Position numbers and translations under genes: made by a program. The notes beneath the pieces were generated by a model. It was not told the origin of the DNA, did not search any database, and worked only from the letters and a program-made list of their open reading frames with translations. Positions 22,633 to 35,110 of a stretch of DNA of 64,000 bases are shown here, piece after piece. Within the stretch, counting starts at the first letter, position 1, and every line of letters begins with the position of its first letter. This DNA comes from Trametes villosa. Taxonomy: Eukaryota; Basidiomycota; Agaricomycetes; Polyporales; Polyporaceae. Location of the stretch: assembly GCA_002964805.2 (NCBI GenBank), contig PUDQ02000059.1:1-64000 (forward strand). Reading direction: 5' to 3'.

Positions 22633-23541
22633 TACCGATCGGCTTAGCGGCATCGTAATCCAGTATTGCTGCCCATTAACAGTGGCGTAGTGCCGCGCGA
22701 CCGGTGCGAGGAGATCCACGAACGCAACAATGGGAGACGGGCCGGCCTCCTGCAACGTATCCATGGACGTGTCGGCATCCCAAACCTGCAACGCGAACAG
22801 ATCATGACTGCGAGCGGTGAGCACACATACTGGCAAAAGAGGCCCAACTCCGCACCACGACTTCCAAAGAGTATCATCCAAGTTGACGCCGCGGACGGGG
22901 CGAAGCCACTGTACGAAGCCAAATAGCTCCCGTACACCGGCCGCAGCGTTGTCGTAGAGCACAACATCTTGGAGCTTGCCAATCCAGGTTGACCCTGTTG
23001 GAGAGACGCGGACCAGGACAAGCGAGTTGACAGCGCTGGTCGCTCAGCGAGCTGCATGGTATCGGTGGCCAGCGACGACAACGTGGTCGAACATAGTAGC
23101 GAAGTTGCTAAGGCGTCGACTAGTCAAGCAGGGGGAAGAGCAATCTAGGAATGATATGGCTAAAGGGGGCTTCGCCGGTTCATGAACGCGAGGAAGGGGA
23201 AATAGAGACCGTCCGGCATGCGATCAGTGGTTGAGCGGGCACTAAACGAGAGTGAGACGCCATCTAGAGGTGCCATACGGTGCCAGTCAGACAGATATTT
23301 GTGCAGTGGGGCTTAAATACTCACCGTCGTCGCATGTGTCATCGAGATCCTCGGCGAGCTGCTGGAGTGTGCCACGGTTATCGGACGTGGTTCCGAGCAT
23401 CTGACGGCACGCCACGTTGAATGTAGTGTGTGTAGGATGCTTGATACCCTCCGCGAGCTGTGAGAGCGTGGAGGCGCATGAGCGGGTCTTCTTGCAGTGA
23501 TAGTATGCAGCTTGTACCAGACAATGCATGTGTGGTGGCAC
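22633..23541 (-). CDS. Two-exon ORF, unrecognised
   Basis: The upstream exon (23541 to about 23330) reads from MPPHMHCLVQAAYYHCKK to LAEDLDDTCDDG and ends at a GTGAGT donor. A later open stretch (about 22962-22633) reads VLYDNAAAGVRELFGFVQWL and ends PLSRSV-stop. The region between lacks a clear linking exon. Composition is protein-like, but I recognise no family. It may be a remnant of a repeat-borne gene. Confidence 0.3.
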
Positions 23542-23770
23542 GGTGAAACTCGCAAAAGAAGGTCAGTTCAATCTCGCCACCCTCGTGATTGTTACCTTGT
23601 GTGCAAGGTCACCCGCCCCCCCGAAATTGAAGCCGATTTCGACCAGCGCCCACGGTCCGAGCGGTCCGCACCACGGCCCGTAGGCTCTGCGGTGGGCGCC
23701 TTTTCAGTCGCACTGGTTGGCGCGGTCGCGGACTGTTGTCAGTTGACCATGACCCGAGTGTGTTTGGATA

Positions 23771-23900
23771 TCGTTTGAGGCTCTCGGATCCGCCTCTGGT
23801 CGTCCCCGTTCGGCGTAAGGCCTGAATTTGGAGGTCTAAACAGCTCTCTCACACACAGTTACAGCTACCCGCTGAGGCGGCGTTTCCTACAGTGTCCCTA
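23771..23900. repeat. Diverged direct repeat, copy 1
   Basis: A stretch of about 100 bp here and at 25825-25935 aligns by eye at roughly 70%. Shared landmarks in the same order are TCGTCCCCG, then CTAA.CA.CTC, CACACA, GTTAC.GC and GAGGCGGC. The two copies are in the same orientation about 2 kb apart, so they could be ends of an old element. Confidence 0.45.
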
Positions 23901-25824
23901 CCCCCTGCGCTTAGCACTGCACACTGTCTCGGATACATTGCGGTATCCTGGAAGGGGCCAGGTATGCTTCGCTCGGAAGGGTACTCATGGTCCATTAACC
24001 GCGCTGACGGCACTATGTGTGTAGATGTCCGAGTAGAGAAGGGGTAAATAGTCCCCAGCTCGCCACTTGCCAACTTCCGGCCGCGTCCTGCTCCAGCTCT
24101 GACGGCGGTATCCTCCCGGTTGACTGGATAAACCTTGGGACGTCACCAGGTACTCCCGTTCCCTAGTGTTAGACACAGGACACGCTTTCAAGATCAAAAG
24201 CGACCACCGTTTTCGAGTCGCGCAAACGAGGGTGTACACGCCATGTAAGTCTCACCTCGTTCGGCGGCCAAAATCTGACCGTGTTCTCGCGCAATTTCAT
24301 GCGAGTTTGTGCGCGCCACGAGATGATCGCGCACTGTCCACTGCTTCCGTGTCCTCTCGTATCGCCATTTGGTACGCACGCGAGCGTGCACGCCCTCTAT
24401 CGAACGCTGCTGATGGCGGACGTCGACGATATCTTTGATTCACGTTCTTGCACTTTTGCCATGCGTCGGGTGGCCGCCCATGAAGATCTCGCCCACGTCC
24501 GCGTCCCCGAGGTGGCCCCACGCCCCCGAAATGAGGGGGGTGCGTACGCAACGCACGGACGGTCATCGCATGCACAAGCGTCGATGGGCCACGCATGCGC
24601 CCCGCTCCGCTGTGCAACCGGGCAATTGCGCCCGCGCCCGCCTCGACGTCGCAAAGTCGCCCGCGCCTGGCTTCAAATTCCGCATAGACGACCCTTCGGA
24701 AACGCACAAACCATGACTAAACAGGCCTTGTGAGCCCCGCATCGTTCGCTAAATGCTCCCGCTTTTCCCCACTGAGTGCGCGTACGGGAACTTCATCCAG
24801 GATGACGCGCCCGCGTCATCTCGAGCTCGCTATGGAGGAATCACCCGATGCCGCAGTGCGCCGCGAAGCCACTCGCGAACTCGCCAAACAACACCACAGG
24901 TTACTTCCGAGTCTGTGTACGGCAATTGGCCATGGGACGAGGGACTCACGGTCCCGCCTTCTGAGTAGCACCCTCACCCCGTGCGCCCTCTCACGTCGTC
25001 AAGATGGACCTCGCCGTACACCTTCGCAACATCACACATTCGTCGTTCACGCCCGAGAGATTGCGCGTGTCGTCTGCCCAGGTGTTTAGGGACGTAGAGC
25101 CCTCCAAGCAAGACAAGAGCGCAATGGGCTCTCCCGCGTGACCGTGCGTCAACTCAGGCCCGCGTCGCACTGCCCTCGAGTGGTGGGAGCAGACCGGCAA
25201 GTTTGGCACTCTGGACGTCAAGGAGGATTCGTGGACGACGAGGGGGACTCAGTCAGATGGGAGGAAGCTTGGTCGTTACAGTGGTGTCCGCCATTTACCG
25301 CCCCAACCTGTGCGACTCTCCTGGTACCCTCGTGCGAGTACGCTTACAATTTCTCAGATACGTCCTCCACGCGCCCCCCCTTCCCCCCGCGCGGGCCAGG
25401 TGGCTGTACGCTGCAAAGCCATGGTAGGTCATCGAGCCACCATTTTTGTACTCTACATGCAATGCGCACTGCCCCACGGGGGCGACCCTTGCTGCAAACA
25501 CTCAGCATCTTACCGCTGCTACCTTATCCAGAATTGCTCTGTCGCGGTCATGGTCGCGCGTCTGCGGCTCACGCGCCGCAACTCGACGCGCACAGCGCGC
25601 GAGTATAAGTAACCCAACCACGCCGCGAGCTAGGTCGTCCAGGACATCGCGAACACGCACTTTGAGATCAAGTGCAACAATGAGCGGGGCCGGTGTGAGG
25701 GCCACACTGGCGTTCTCGGACGTCTAATGAGTGCGACCAAGAAGACAACCGTAATCTTGCTAAGGCCGGCCACCTCTTGTCAGAATAGTGATTCGGGCTC
25801 TGCTACTGGTGGTGCTAGTTTGAC

Positions 25825-25935
25825 GGTTTTTCGCTCATCAAGAGCACCTTTCGTCCCCGGCCGTGGCGGTATAGCTTGCGAGATCTAAGCAACTCCCGCA
25901 CACAAGGTTACGGCCGCCGGCAGAGGCGGCACTTC
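25825..25935. repeat. Diverged direct repeat, copy 2
   Basis: Partner of the repeat at 23771-23900. It ends just before the coding remnant of the Plavaka transposase. The ~1.9 kb between the copies is GC-rich and has only weak ORFs, for example one around 25630-25737 reading VVQDIANTHFEIKCNNERGR. I do not recognise any of these. Confidence 0.45.
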
Positions 25936-25936
25936 C

Positions 25937-26335
25937 CTAGTTGGTATGATATCCCTCCAAAATCTTGTTCAGACGCTCGAATAGGAACGTCCAGAACTCG
26001 CGCAGTGGGCCATAATCTCGAACAAAGTCGGCGGTATTCGTAGCATAGTGGTGGTTGGGCCTGATGACCTCGGGACGGTAGAGCTGCACCAGACCGCAGA
26101 GGCGATGGTCAGCGTACGGCAACGAGGTAGAGATTGCATAAGACACACCTCAACAAGCTCGATACAATACTCGCGCATTGGCGTGTCTGCCTGCGCGAGC
26201 TGCTCTTCGTCGAGGCTTTCCGCAAGGGCCAGAAGGGATGGGAACGAGACTAGAACCGAGACTAGGAGGGCGTGAGTCGCGACAAGCCGCAAGTTTGGAG
26301 GACGTCCACCGACCGAAATCAGCGGGATCAAGGCG
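25937..26335 (-). pseudogene. Plavaka-type CACTA transposase, C-terminal remnant
   Basis: The segment LYRPEVIRPNHHYATNT followed by DYGPLREFWTFLFERLNKIL is the highly conserved late part of the basidiomycete Plavaka (CACTA/EnSpm) transposase. Upstream in another frame lies LAESLDEEQLAQADTPMREY, which belongs to the same protein. The reading frames do not join and the frame stops soon after KILEGYHTN, so this is a dead fragment of perhaps a tenth of the full protein. The stretch to about 26440 may hold further decayed pieces. Confidence 0.72.
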
Positions 26336-26519
26336 TCTCTCGGCGCTTATTCCACCATTTCCCAAGAATTTCCGGGTTCTCTCGATTTCAGACGGATCCT
26401 CCCCACAAAGCCCGGATTTGTACTCCTCAGTTTTCACTGGGAGGCCTCAGGCCCAGATGTGGCGACGTATCTGAGATTTGGCAGTGTATTGGCGGTGTAC
26501 TCACTCACTCGAGCGTGTG

Positions 26520-27600
26520 AGATTGGTCATGTATTCCCACGGTTCATCTTATTAGGGCGCTGGGGCTCTGGAGCAGCTTCTCCTCAAGTCCATCATGGTC
26601 GGAGTCCCCAGAAGTAAGCCTGCGCTGAGTGCACGCGGCCCGTGCTTGCTTCTGGGCAGCAATGGTTGCCTTCTGCACTGTTTCTAGGGTTGGCCGCCCT
26701 GGGAATGGCACGCAGAAGAGCATACCAGGAGGGGGTGCCTTGGCACCTTTCGTGTGAGCGTCGGTGACGCCAGGCGTTAACCTCCTTACTCCTCAAGACC
26801 TGCAGGTTGTCAGCTCGCTGAATGTCGGTGACATCTGAGCTGACATACCAATGATGCCCCAACACTCCCCTCTCATCTGAAGTATGCACTAGCGCCACGC
26901 TCTAACCTTATTATTGCAGCGTACTCTTGTTCAAATATCTGAGGACAGGGTACGTAGTTCCTTCACTCCCTCTGGGATCTAGATGCTCACTGCCAAAGCC
27001 TTTAGATATCTCCCTCGAGGTGGCCAGCACTGCGCCAATTAGGATGTTTTACCATACCCCAGAGAGCACTCAGTGAGTTGTCCTGTGTGGGAAATGCCAG
27101 CTACTTGCTGAACGTCTTCTGCAAAGCAAGCCCTGCCAGTGGTGAGCAGCAGAAGGTTCTCCGACAATTACACACTTCTATCAAGGCGGTGAGCAGCCAA
27201 GCATTGCAGCACAACCTGCTGATCTTTACACAACTGGTGCTCGTCCAGGCAAGTCTGGAGCAGGTGGAAGGGACTCACTGCAGGCTGTGGGGAGCAGGGG
27301 AGACTGGCATCTGCAAATAGCTGTCTGCAGCAGCTGCTTGCAGCTGTCAGTCCAGGAGATGGCGGGTGGGTTTGGGACTTGTGTGGTGTTACTGGTTACA
27401 TTCTGCAATGTATACCTTCTCTGACTTCACCTTCAATGTGCTTGACCTTGCCGATCAATCTTCGACTGCAATGGGCGCCTATTTATGTTCCCAGATACTG
27501 CAAAGATACTGCAACGTTGGGCAGGGTATGGGAGGTGAAAATATGATTTATTTGCACACTACATGAATGACACTACCAGTGTGCACACATATACTTAGCT
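26520..27600. other. CpG-poor stretch, no gene defined
   Basis: Base composition here is CpG-poor and purine-rich, unlike the flanks and similar to the JmjC and TET-like genes. Short exon-like frames occur (for example ADLYTTGARPGKSGAGGRDS near 27235), but I cannot assemble a gene from them. It may be a decayed member of the same compositional class. Confidence 0.35.
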
Positions 27601-27601
27601 C

Positions 27602-27765
27602 ATGCCTCCGCTGACAAGGGTGGCCAGGGAGGCTGGGGTTATTGAGAAGAGACCAGCTGAGAGGACCAAGAGCAGGAGACAGGAGCAGGCATTGGGGGCT
27701 GAGAGACTAGATCCAAGCCAGAGCAAGAGAATGAAACAGAGATCTTCAAGATCAGGCCAGAGTCA
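27602..27765 (+). CDS. Possible first exon of a truncated gene
   Basis: An ATG opens a basic, Arg/Lys/Gln-rich frame starting MPPLTRVAREAGVIEKRPAE and ending at a perfect GTAAGT donor at 27766. It looks like the nuclear-targeting N-terminus of a protein. No continuation is seen before the 3' end of the next, oppositely oriented gene at 27963, so the rest may have been lost when that unit arrived. Confidence 0.35.
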
Positions 27766-27962
27766 GTAAGTCAGCAGATCAGTTGATGTGTTGGAACGCC
27801 TGGTGCCGCTGAGATACCTGCCTGCTGAGATCGGGCCGCCAGGGTTGCATCCCGGGAAGTTGTAGCCAAGGGAAGCAAGGGGAGGACAGAGCTCGTCGAC
27901 CGCCCGAAGAACATTCGGTCTCGATTGACGGTCTCGTCGATGTGACTGTCATAAAGAGAGTG

Positions 27963-29439
27963 TCAGCAATGGGGCTTCTTGCAGAGTAGGAGTGAATAGA
28001 GATACTCTTTCCACAACGTGGAGTACTTCCAGTTCTGCCCCCACTGGCCCAAGCTGACCTTCCATCGGCCGTCCATCTTCGAGAAGAAGTCCTCGCCTTT
28101 CGGAACCCTGCCAACGGTTGCCTGCATGACCTGCGCTTCTGCACTGCTGAGTCGACGTTTCTTCGAGCTCTGTTCTGTCGACTCATCATCGGATTCGTCG
28201 TCGTCATCTGGAGGCTGCCGGGAAGCCGCGGCGGCAGCGGCGCGAGCGGCGGCAGGAGTACCGTTGAGAGTACCCCAGCCATTGTCGTTCTTCTCGCCCT
28301 CGGGCAGGGACTTGAGGTATTCCATGTAGGCTGGAGCGCCTTGCCAATGATCCTCGAAGGTCCAGCGACGCTACACTCGTGTTAATAGTCGTCGTTGACG
28401 GAGGGAACGTGCACGGAGTGCGTACGAGGAGTGCGATGACGATCTGATAGTCAGCCTTCGCATCGGCACGCGAGCCGACCCCACCCTTGCGGAACTTCGC
28501 GAGGATATCATACGATGCGTCCTCCAGCGGCTTCCTGCATTTCCCAGCAATGCTTAGGATGAGCTGCATGGTGATGAGCCATCGTCAGAGCTATCTGCAG
28601 GGAATGAAGGTATGAGTGACCTACCATCGAGCGCAGAAGGGTGCGAGCACTGGATGCCTTCTTCTTGATTACGGCCTCCAGGCACGCCTCTCAGGCGGGG
28701 GTTGTGAAAGCGTTTTCAAGTCCGAGCTTCGCTTGATTGGTACGGATATACTCCTGGCAAGGGATGCGTTAGACGAGGGCTGGATACAATCAGCAGATAA
28801 CGAAGGAATTGCGGGCCTCACCAGGACATCTTGAGCAAGGTTCATATATACGGTACGGGTTGGCGAGATCAGCATATCTCTCGTTGTAACACGTATGGTC
28901 GTCTTCGCTGAGGGATGAGAGATTTTCTACAGTGTGGAGAACGGGAGAAGTACGTGCTGAGCCTTACTGGGCGCCCATGCCGCAGCAACCTGCTTCTGAA
29001 CCTCGTCCATCGTCGTCTTGAAGCTTTCGTACTCGATGCTCTGGGCCTCGACCTTGTTGAGAAGGTGGTACAGAGTCGTCTGATTCCATAGCAGCATTCG
29101 GAGGTGACCGACGTCGATGGAGGCTCCTTGCTGATGCACAAGCAACAATGAGTTCTGAGGCGACGGCACTGAGCACACAGTTGGGGAGATTGTACATACC
29201 TGGACAAGCTCCTTGACGTCGCCGAGCTGTTCGGACGAGAGACGCCATTTGAGGGCGAGTTTGTCACACCAGTTCTTCAATGCGGTTGTCTCGGCATGGG
29301 TGCGAACGAGATCGCGGAAGCTTGCGCTGAGGGTGTCGGGACCCCGGTCGCTCGAAGCTTGTACTACCGGCGCTTGTGCCGCCGGATCGACCGAGATGGT
29401 GCGGGGATCAGCATGGGGGTTATCGTAATGGAAAGACAT
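27963..29439 (-). pseudogene. Partner gene of the 28-34 kb unit, one premature stop
   Basis: Exons: 29439 (ATG, MSFHYDNPHADP) to 29200, 29130-28968, about 28921-28810, about 28750-28630, about 28569-28385 and about 28372-27963. They read in frame with fungal splice sites, except for an in-frame TGA at 28691-28693 between FTTPA and EACLEAVIKKK. A CGA-to-TGA change would explain it. The C-terminal exon has an Ala-rich segment, an acidic run (PPDDDDESDDESTEQSSKKR), then WKVSLGQWGQNW and ends YSLLLCKKPHC. There is no enzyme motif. The long helical and acidic parts suggest a DNA/chromatin accessory protein. It lies 300 bp downstream of the transposase-like gene on the same strand. If the stop is real the gene is dead in this copy; a sequencing error is the alternative. 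Confidence 0.6.
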
Positions 29440-29741
29440 ATCTCGTGGGTGGAACGGGTGACCGGCGGTGTTCAACGGGGGCAAAGGGACGGGCGAGGTG
29501 GTTGGGGATGAAGATGGGTCGGGAAGCTGGGGCGGCGGGCGCGCAGCTTTATTTGAGAAGGAAACGCCACCGACGTGAATGTGCGTTGACCGCAATCAAC
29601 ACAAAGTGATCGGCGAACGTGACCTGATTGGTGCGGCCAGGGAGGGCCACCGAGGGTGATGATGTTCTTGCCAGGAAAGGATCAGGAACGACGCTGTCAG
29701 TGAGCAGAAACTGAGCTCACCGCGGGGAGCGCATAATTCAT

Positions 29742-32700
29742 TCACGTCCGCGATTGCGTGCCTGCTGCTCCTACACCCAATGAGCTTGATAACACGGCAG
29801 GTGGGAGCAACGAGTTGCCAAGTAGAGGGGGCCGAAGCGCAGGGGTTCCCGGAGGAACTCGAGTGGTCGGTAAAGGAGCAGCACGAGCGGAACCTTTCCC
29901 CTTAGAGCCTCCGGTTCCACTGGCCTTGGCCTTCGAGGCAGCAGCCTTCCGTGCGTCGATCTCTGCGCGTGCACCTGCCAGAATCGCATCCTCACGGTTC
30001 TCTGGCGTGGTCGGGACAGAGAACATCTGCGTATAGCGGGAGCTTCGCATCTGGTATGTGTTGAGCATTACGTCTTGCGGCTGGAGATGGACGATGGCGA
30101 CCCGTGTTGCAGCCGACTTCTCGCGCTCCTGGAGGACTGGGCGACGACCGGTAGCACCGCAGCGGCGCGCGGCGCAGTTGTGTTGTACATTGACGGTGCA
30201 GACAATGTCCTACCACCAAAGATAAGCGAGGACTGCAGAGATGAAGCATCGCAGACGTACCTCATAAGAAAGCATCTCGAATTCACCGGCGCACAAGCTT
30301 GGTAGCTTGTAGGCCTCTGCAACGCCAGACACATTGTAGCGGTGAAGCAGAACGGCGTCGGCTAGGCCGTCTCGGAAAGCCGATGATCCAAGAAGCTGGA
30401 GAATCTCAGTGACTCTCCCCACCGTGAGACTCTCGACGCCCGAGGCGGGGGTGTTTGTCGGCGTACTCCTTGCGAGAACCCAGTCGTCGACGTGGTACAC
30501 ATCTGACCCTGTGGCTGCAGCTGACGAACATTGCCATAGCCGCGCAGATGCACCAAATGGCGAGGTTGGGAGGTGCTTGGCCGCAGTCGTCCTGTCCCAG
30601 GGTATTGGGAGTGCCGAGCTGAGCAGCGTACACGAACCTGTGAGCGCGGAGTCAGTGCTGCAAATCACATACATTCAATAAAACGAGGTGTGACTTGCCA
30701 AGGGGCCTGGCCTCGCTCAGACAGCCCGGGTCCGGTAGCAGGGTACGGAACGGATTCCGCACGTTAGGACGTTCACTTGCGACCAACGCTAGCAGAAGAT
30801 GCCCTGCTGTTCTCCACTTTGCACTCTCTTCGCAGAAGCGTCGCTCGTTCGGAGAGCGAGAGTCGCCGCCATCGTTCGTAGAGACCGGCTCGGCTGCAAG
30901 AAAGACACCCCCACTAAGGAGGTGGCGTATCCGGTTTGCTCGTGCAAAGCTACGGGCGATATCGCGGGAAGGTGCTTGATGGTTACTGTGGACACTCTTG
31001 GCTCGTATGATAGCATTGAAGGACTCAAAACCTTCCGTTGCGAATAGAATCGCTGGTCCAAAGCGGCGGATGTGGTCGACAAGGTGGCGAATCAGGTGGA
31101 ACTTTGGCTTGTTGAACCAGCGTGGTGTCCAACGAGCGGTGCAGTCGAGGAAGCGATCGATGGCTGCTTGCAGCACCTCCTAAGAGCCGCTGTTAGCTCT
31201 GAGTTCAATGAAGAGCTGTTGAACGTACCAGATGCTTGTCGAGATTGATGATCTCCGGCTGCCATACGAGTGGGACGAGGGCGGATAACGCTAGCCAAGC
31301 ATCGAAGCATGGTTTGGGCAACATATCACAAAGGACGAGAGGGGCGACCTGGCTGATCGCGCGGAAGTCCCTGCCGGTCAGCGAACCGGCGTAGGTAACA
31401 AGTGTTTCGCCAGCAAGGGGAGACAGACCAAGCCCAGAGACGTCCAGAGATGTCAAGCGGGCTTTGAGGAGCTCCTTCTGATCCTTCGAGATTCGGGCCA
31501 TCGCGTCGCGCCAGAAGTATTTGATGAACCCGAGGAGGATTACGTGAAGAATCTCGACAGGTGTATCCTTGTTAGGATCCAGTTCTGGTGCATGGACAAC
31601 GTCCATGTCAGCGGAAACGTCTGACGGATGCACCACGAACTAGGGCCAACATACCTTGGATCCGCCACACCGGGCTACGGGTCTCTTCGGGAAGCGCGGT
31701 GGCAATGAACTCATCGAGAGCTCGCTGCTTCTCCGGAATCTTCCCCCTCAGCTTGCGCGTGAATGCGAAGATCCGCTCCATGAAAACCTCCTGGAATGTG
31801 TCCTTGACTCCGTACTCAGTCTTGAGACGTTTTGCCGTCGCGCCACCTCCGATGGTTGAAGCGGCCTTGAAGACCTCTTCGAGTTGCCTCATAGTGTCGT
31901 CACGGTGACGAGGGGGATTGGCCTACCGGCCCCATCATGAGTATAAGAGCTACTACGAGGCTAGAGGGTCTGAAACACATACCCCAAGGAAGCGTCGGGC
32001 ACGATCAACCAAGTCTTGCATGGTCTCTTTGGCCTTCCCGAGTCGTTGGCCGCTCGCCGCAGAACCAGCATCACTGCATACGCTACCGCGTGACGAGCCA
32101 GACGTCTCCGATGCCCCGGAGTCCCGGCGGGCACGCGACGTCGGCTGACTTTCTGTGCCCGTATTCCCGTCTTCTTCGGCAGCTTCCTTACCCTTAACCC
32201 GGCAAAGACGACAGAACATGCGCCCTGCGAGGCCAACGTGGCACGCGAGCTCGCTTTGCATCGGATTGTCGCCCAGGATGGCGAGCACGGCAGGTATCAC
32301 CAGCACCATATCCTGGTCCTCGATGTCCCAGGCCCAGAAACCGTCACGCTGCCCCTCTCTGAGACCAATCGTCAGCGACCACGGCCTGACTCGACGAGAA
32401 GGACCGTACACGTACTCGAGCTTAGATATGATACCATGCAGCATCTCGAGAGGAGGCGCAATGTTGGACGTCGCTAAGAAGTGAACATTGCTTTCTTGCT
32501 GCCCAAGCGCGCGCGGAAGGCCGGCGAGAGTGAACAGCCACGAGTTGTGCTTGTTCCACTTTTTCGATACGTTGCCGGAGGTGTCGTCGCAATATAGCCA
32601 GATGGGCAACGAGACGACGCGCTTGCCGCGCGCGCGCAGTCTCCATGGGTTCCCCAAAGCAGGATCGGTGTACGTCCATGGCAGCACACCGGACGTTGAA

Positions 32701-34280
32701 GTACGGACAACACCTGTTCAGCCGGTCGCTGCTCAGCACGGTTCCATCAACCGCACCACCCAATGCTCACCGATAATCGTGCGAGGGTCCGGGAGGCCGT
32801 CGTTGGCGAAGGTACTGATCATGCGCGGGAATGCCTGTACCAGATGGGCCACGGGAAACACTGTGCGATCGAACTCATGCGCGATGTACGCGCGGGCCCC
32901 ATCTGCCATCGTCACCGCTTGCATTACCCAGCCTTCCCCATAGAGCTCCTGGCGACCTGTGCGCGGAGATAGACGCGTGAACCACCGGAAGGGCGAGATG
33001 ACGCGCCCGTCTGCCAGCTTTGCCGGCTCGTACGCGTAGAAATCTTGCTGCGCGGCACGTACCATGGGCGTGGATATACCGGGGCGTAGCTCGTGTAGCC
33101 AGCGACGTGCTTGCCATCCCTCCTTGAGTGAACCGTCGGTGCATTCTTCAGGATATATGCGGACGTTGGCGCGCACGCGGCGGTTTGCCATTTCCTAAAG
33201 TATCCAAAATTAGCGAGTGCAGAAGACGTAGTCGAAACGTTCGTACTTGGGCCAGCATCGCTCCGAGATCGTTGGCGTAATAGATATGGCCAAGAGGTCC
33301 CTGGAAGCGTATCGAATTGATGCCGCAGTAGGACTGCGGCATCTTGTCGATGGTCTTGAGCGTGGCGAGTGACGGGCGTTCGTCGATGCCAAACACATCG
33401 AGACACCACAGGATCGTCTCCATCTGGCTGTCAGAGAAGAGCGAACGCGGGAGATGTTGCAGTATGTCTAGTACGCATGCCTACCCAATGAATGGACACT
33501 TTGGGTGAGTTAACACTTCGGTGAACGCCAGGGAGACGAAGCTTACGGGTCTATCTGGCCATGGGTACCAATCTGGTTCGCTCGCTTCGTCCGGTAGCCC
33601 CCGCGTGTTTACACGAGGTATGCCAGACGCGAGCGGATCTAGAAGTGGCCGCAGACGGAGCATCAGCACTTGTGCAGTAAATCATACACAAGACGGCGTG
33701 TGGACTGACCTTGTACATCTGCTTCTTGATGCGAGCCTTCCCCGTCACTAGTGGCGTCTTGCTCATCCATCTTGGGTTCGGAATCGTCGCTATCGTCTCC
33801 TCCCAGCATCCAGCTCGCCAGAGAAGCCGTCATGTTCGCTATGGCCATTTGGGCGGCAGGGGGCTCGAGCTCGCCACCCATCTCGGCAACCACCGTGTCC
33901 CAGTCAATCCTCCCCGAGTCGTCCGTTGGCGGCTCGCCTTCCTCTGGAACGGCCATAGAATCAACGGCTTCCGAGGAGATATCCAGTAGAAGCTCATAGA
34001 GGGGCCCAACCGCCGCTTCAAGCTGAACACCGAGTGGAGGAGGCGGCATGGAACTGCTGGACGCCTGTCGAGACACCCGATCCAGCTCATAAGCTACGGC
34101 CTCTTGGTGTTTCGTGGACGTGTTATGTCTCCGCGCATTGAAAAAGGCCATGTGGGACATCCCCCGACACACCTCACATCGCCATTTGTTGCGATTAGGG
34201 CCCGTGCCTGCCGTCCACCCTGCATAGGTATGAGTGACTCCATTCCAATCGCAAGACGAATGAACAATATCAACAAACAT
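29742..34280 (-). CDS. Zinc-finger CACTA-like transposase-type protein
   Basis: Ten exons, most joining in frame: 34280 (ATG)-33710, 33668-33547, 33480-33247, 33194-32771, 32713-31983, 31922-31655, 31620-31229, 31179-30673, about 30640-30261 and 30209-29742, for roughly 1,350 aa. The N-terminus has a C2H2-like finger (CEVCRGMSHMAFF with later H and H). The core has SLPIWLYCDDTSGNVSKKW, analogous in place to the first catalytic Asp segment of CACTA transposases. Then come CRLCRVKG, EILHVILLGFIKYFWRDAM, KPKFHLIRHLVDHIRRFGPA and TEGFESFNAIIR. Near the C-terminus is DIVCTVNVQHNC, then a Lys/Gly/Pro-rich tail. This large protein type is repeated in mushroom genomes. Its assignment as a transposase is an inference. 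One frame change in the ninth exon (around 30590) may be a lesion or an unseen intron. Confidence 0.66.
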
Positions 34281-34649
34281 CTAGCATCCAGCTGGGGGCT
34301 TCCTTCGATGACTTGGAAAAGCGAGGAATGTGCGGGCGCCATAGTACCAGTGCAGATGCCGAGGTCTCTTAGTGACAGAACCTCGAGGAAAGGAAGAAAA
34401 GATGATATTATTGTCTGCTGCACAGGCCGTGCAGCCAAGACCTGTGGAGTTCTACATGATCGAGGACTGGCTCGAGGGCAAGATGTGCCAGGATTGGCGC
34501 AGAGCCGATAGTCGCATTCAGCACCGAGCTGCTCAGGCGGGGAGTTGGCTCGGGGCAAACCTTAATCCTAAGTTCGAGCGGAAAAAGCCGCTTTGGCTCC
34601 GAGCAGACGCAGGACCCAGGAAAGTACACCAAGAGCTCACATCCTATTT

Positions 34650-35110
34650 TGGTCCATTTTGGGCCGTTTTCGGGGGTCCCAGATGGACCGGTTTTCGGGG
34701 ATTTTCACGTATCCTGCGGCCTGCGGCGCCGGTTTCGGGGCTTCAGGGCATGTCACATCGTGTTAGGCGCCAATTGAACGCGCAAAAAATCGCCTGCTTG
34801 AAGCTCGATTCGGCCCCAAAAACCGTTTTCGCGACTACGCCGGCCGATGATAGCTATCCTCGCCGTGAACGGCGCTCACCCGCCGGTTCCATCGTATAGG
34901 CCCCTCCCGGCGGGCCGAACCAGGCGTACTTTCGGGGGTCCGGCACATATCTGTCCGAGCTGACCCCGGTTTTCGGGATGCCAGAAGGGCCCCTCCGGGG
35001 CCCATTTTCGGGGGTTTGCATGTAACTTTTCGCCATTTTCGGGCCCGTTTTCGGGGATTCCGGGATGTGGGCTCTTGGTGGGTTTTCCTGGGTCCTGCAG
35101 ACGCCCACTC
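34650..35110. repeat. TTTTCGGGG-rich degenerate repeat
   Basis: The word TTTCGGG, usually TTTTCGGGG, occurs about eight times in 450 bp (first near 34665, last near 35050), separated by irregular spacers. Overlapping open frames on both strands come from this low-complexity character, not from genes. It could be a non-autonomous element body or a decayed minisatellite. Confidence 0.5.

Noticed and set aside
24281..24733. Overlapping 130-150 aa ORFs on both strands
   Set aside because: They are a high-GC effect; there are no domains, no splice logic and equal openness on both strands.
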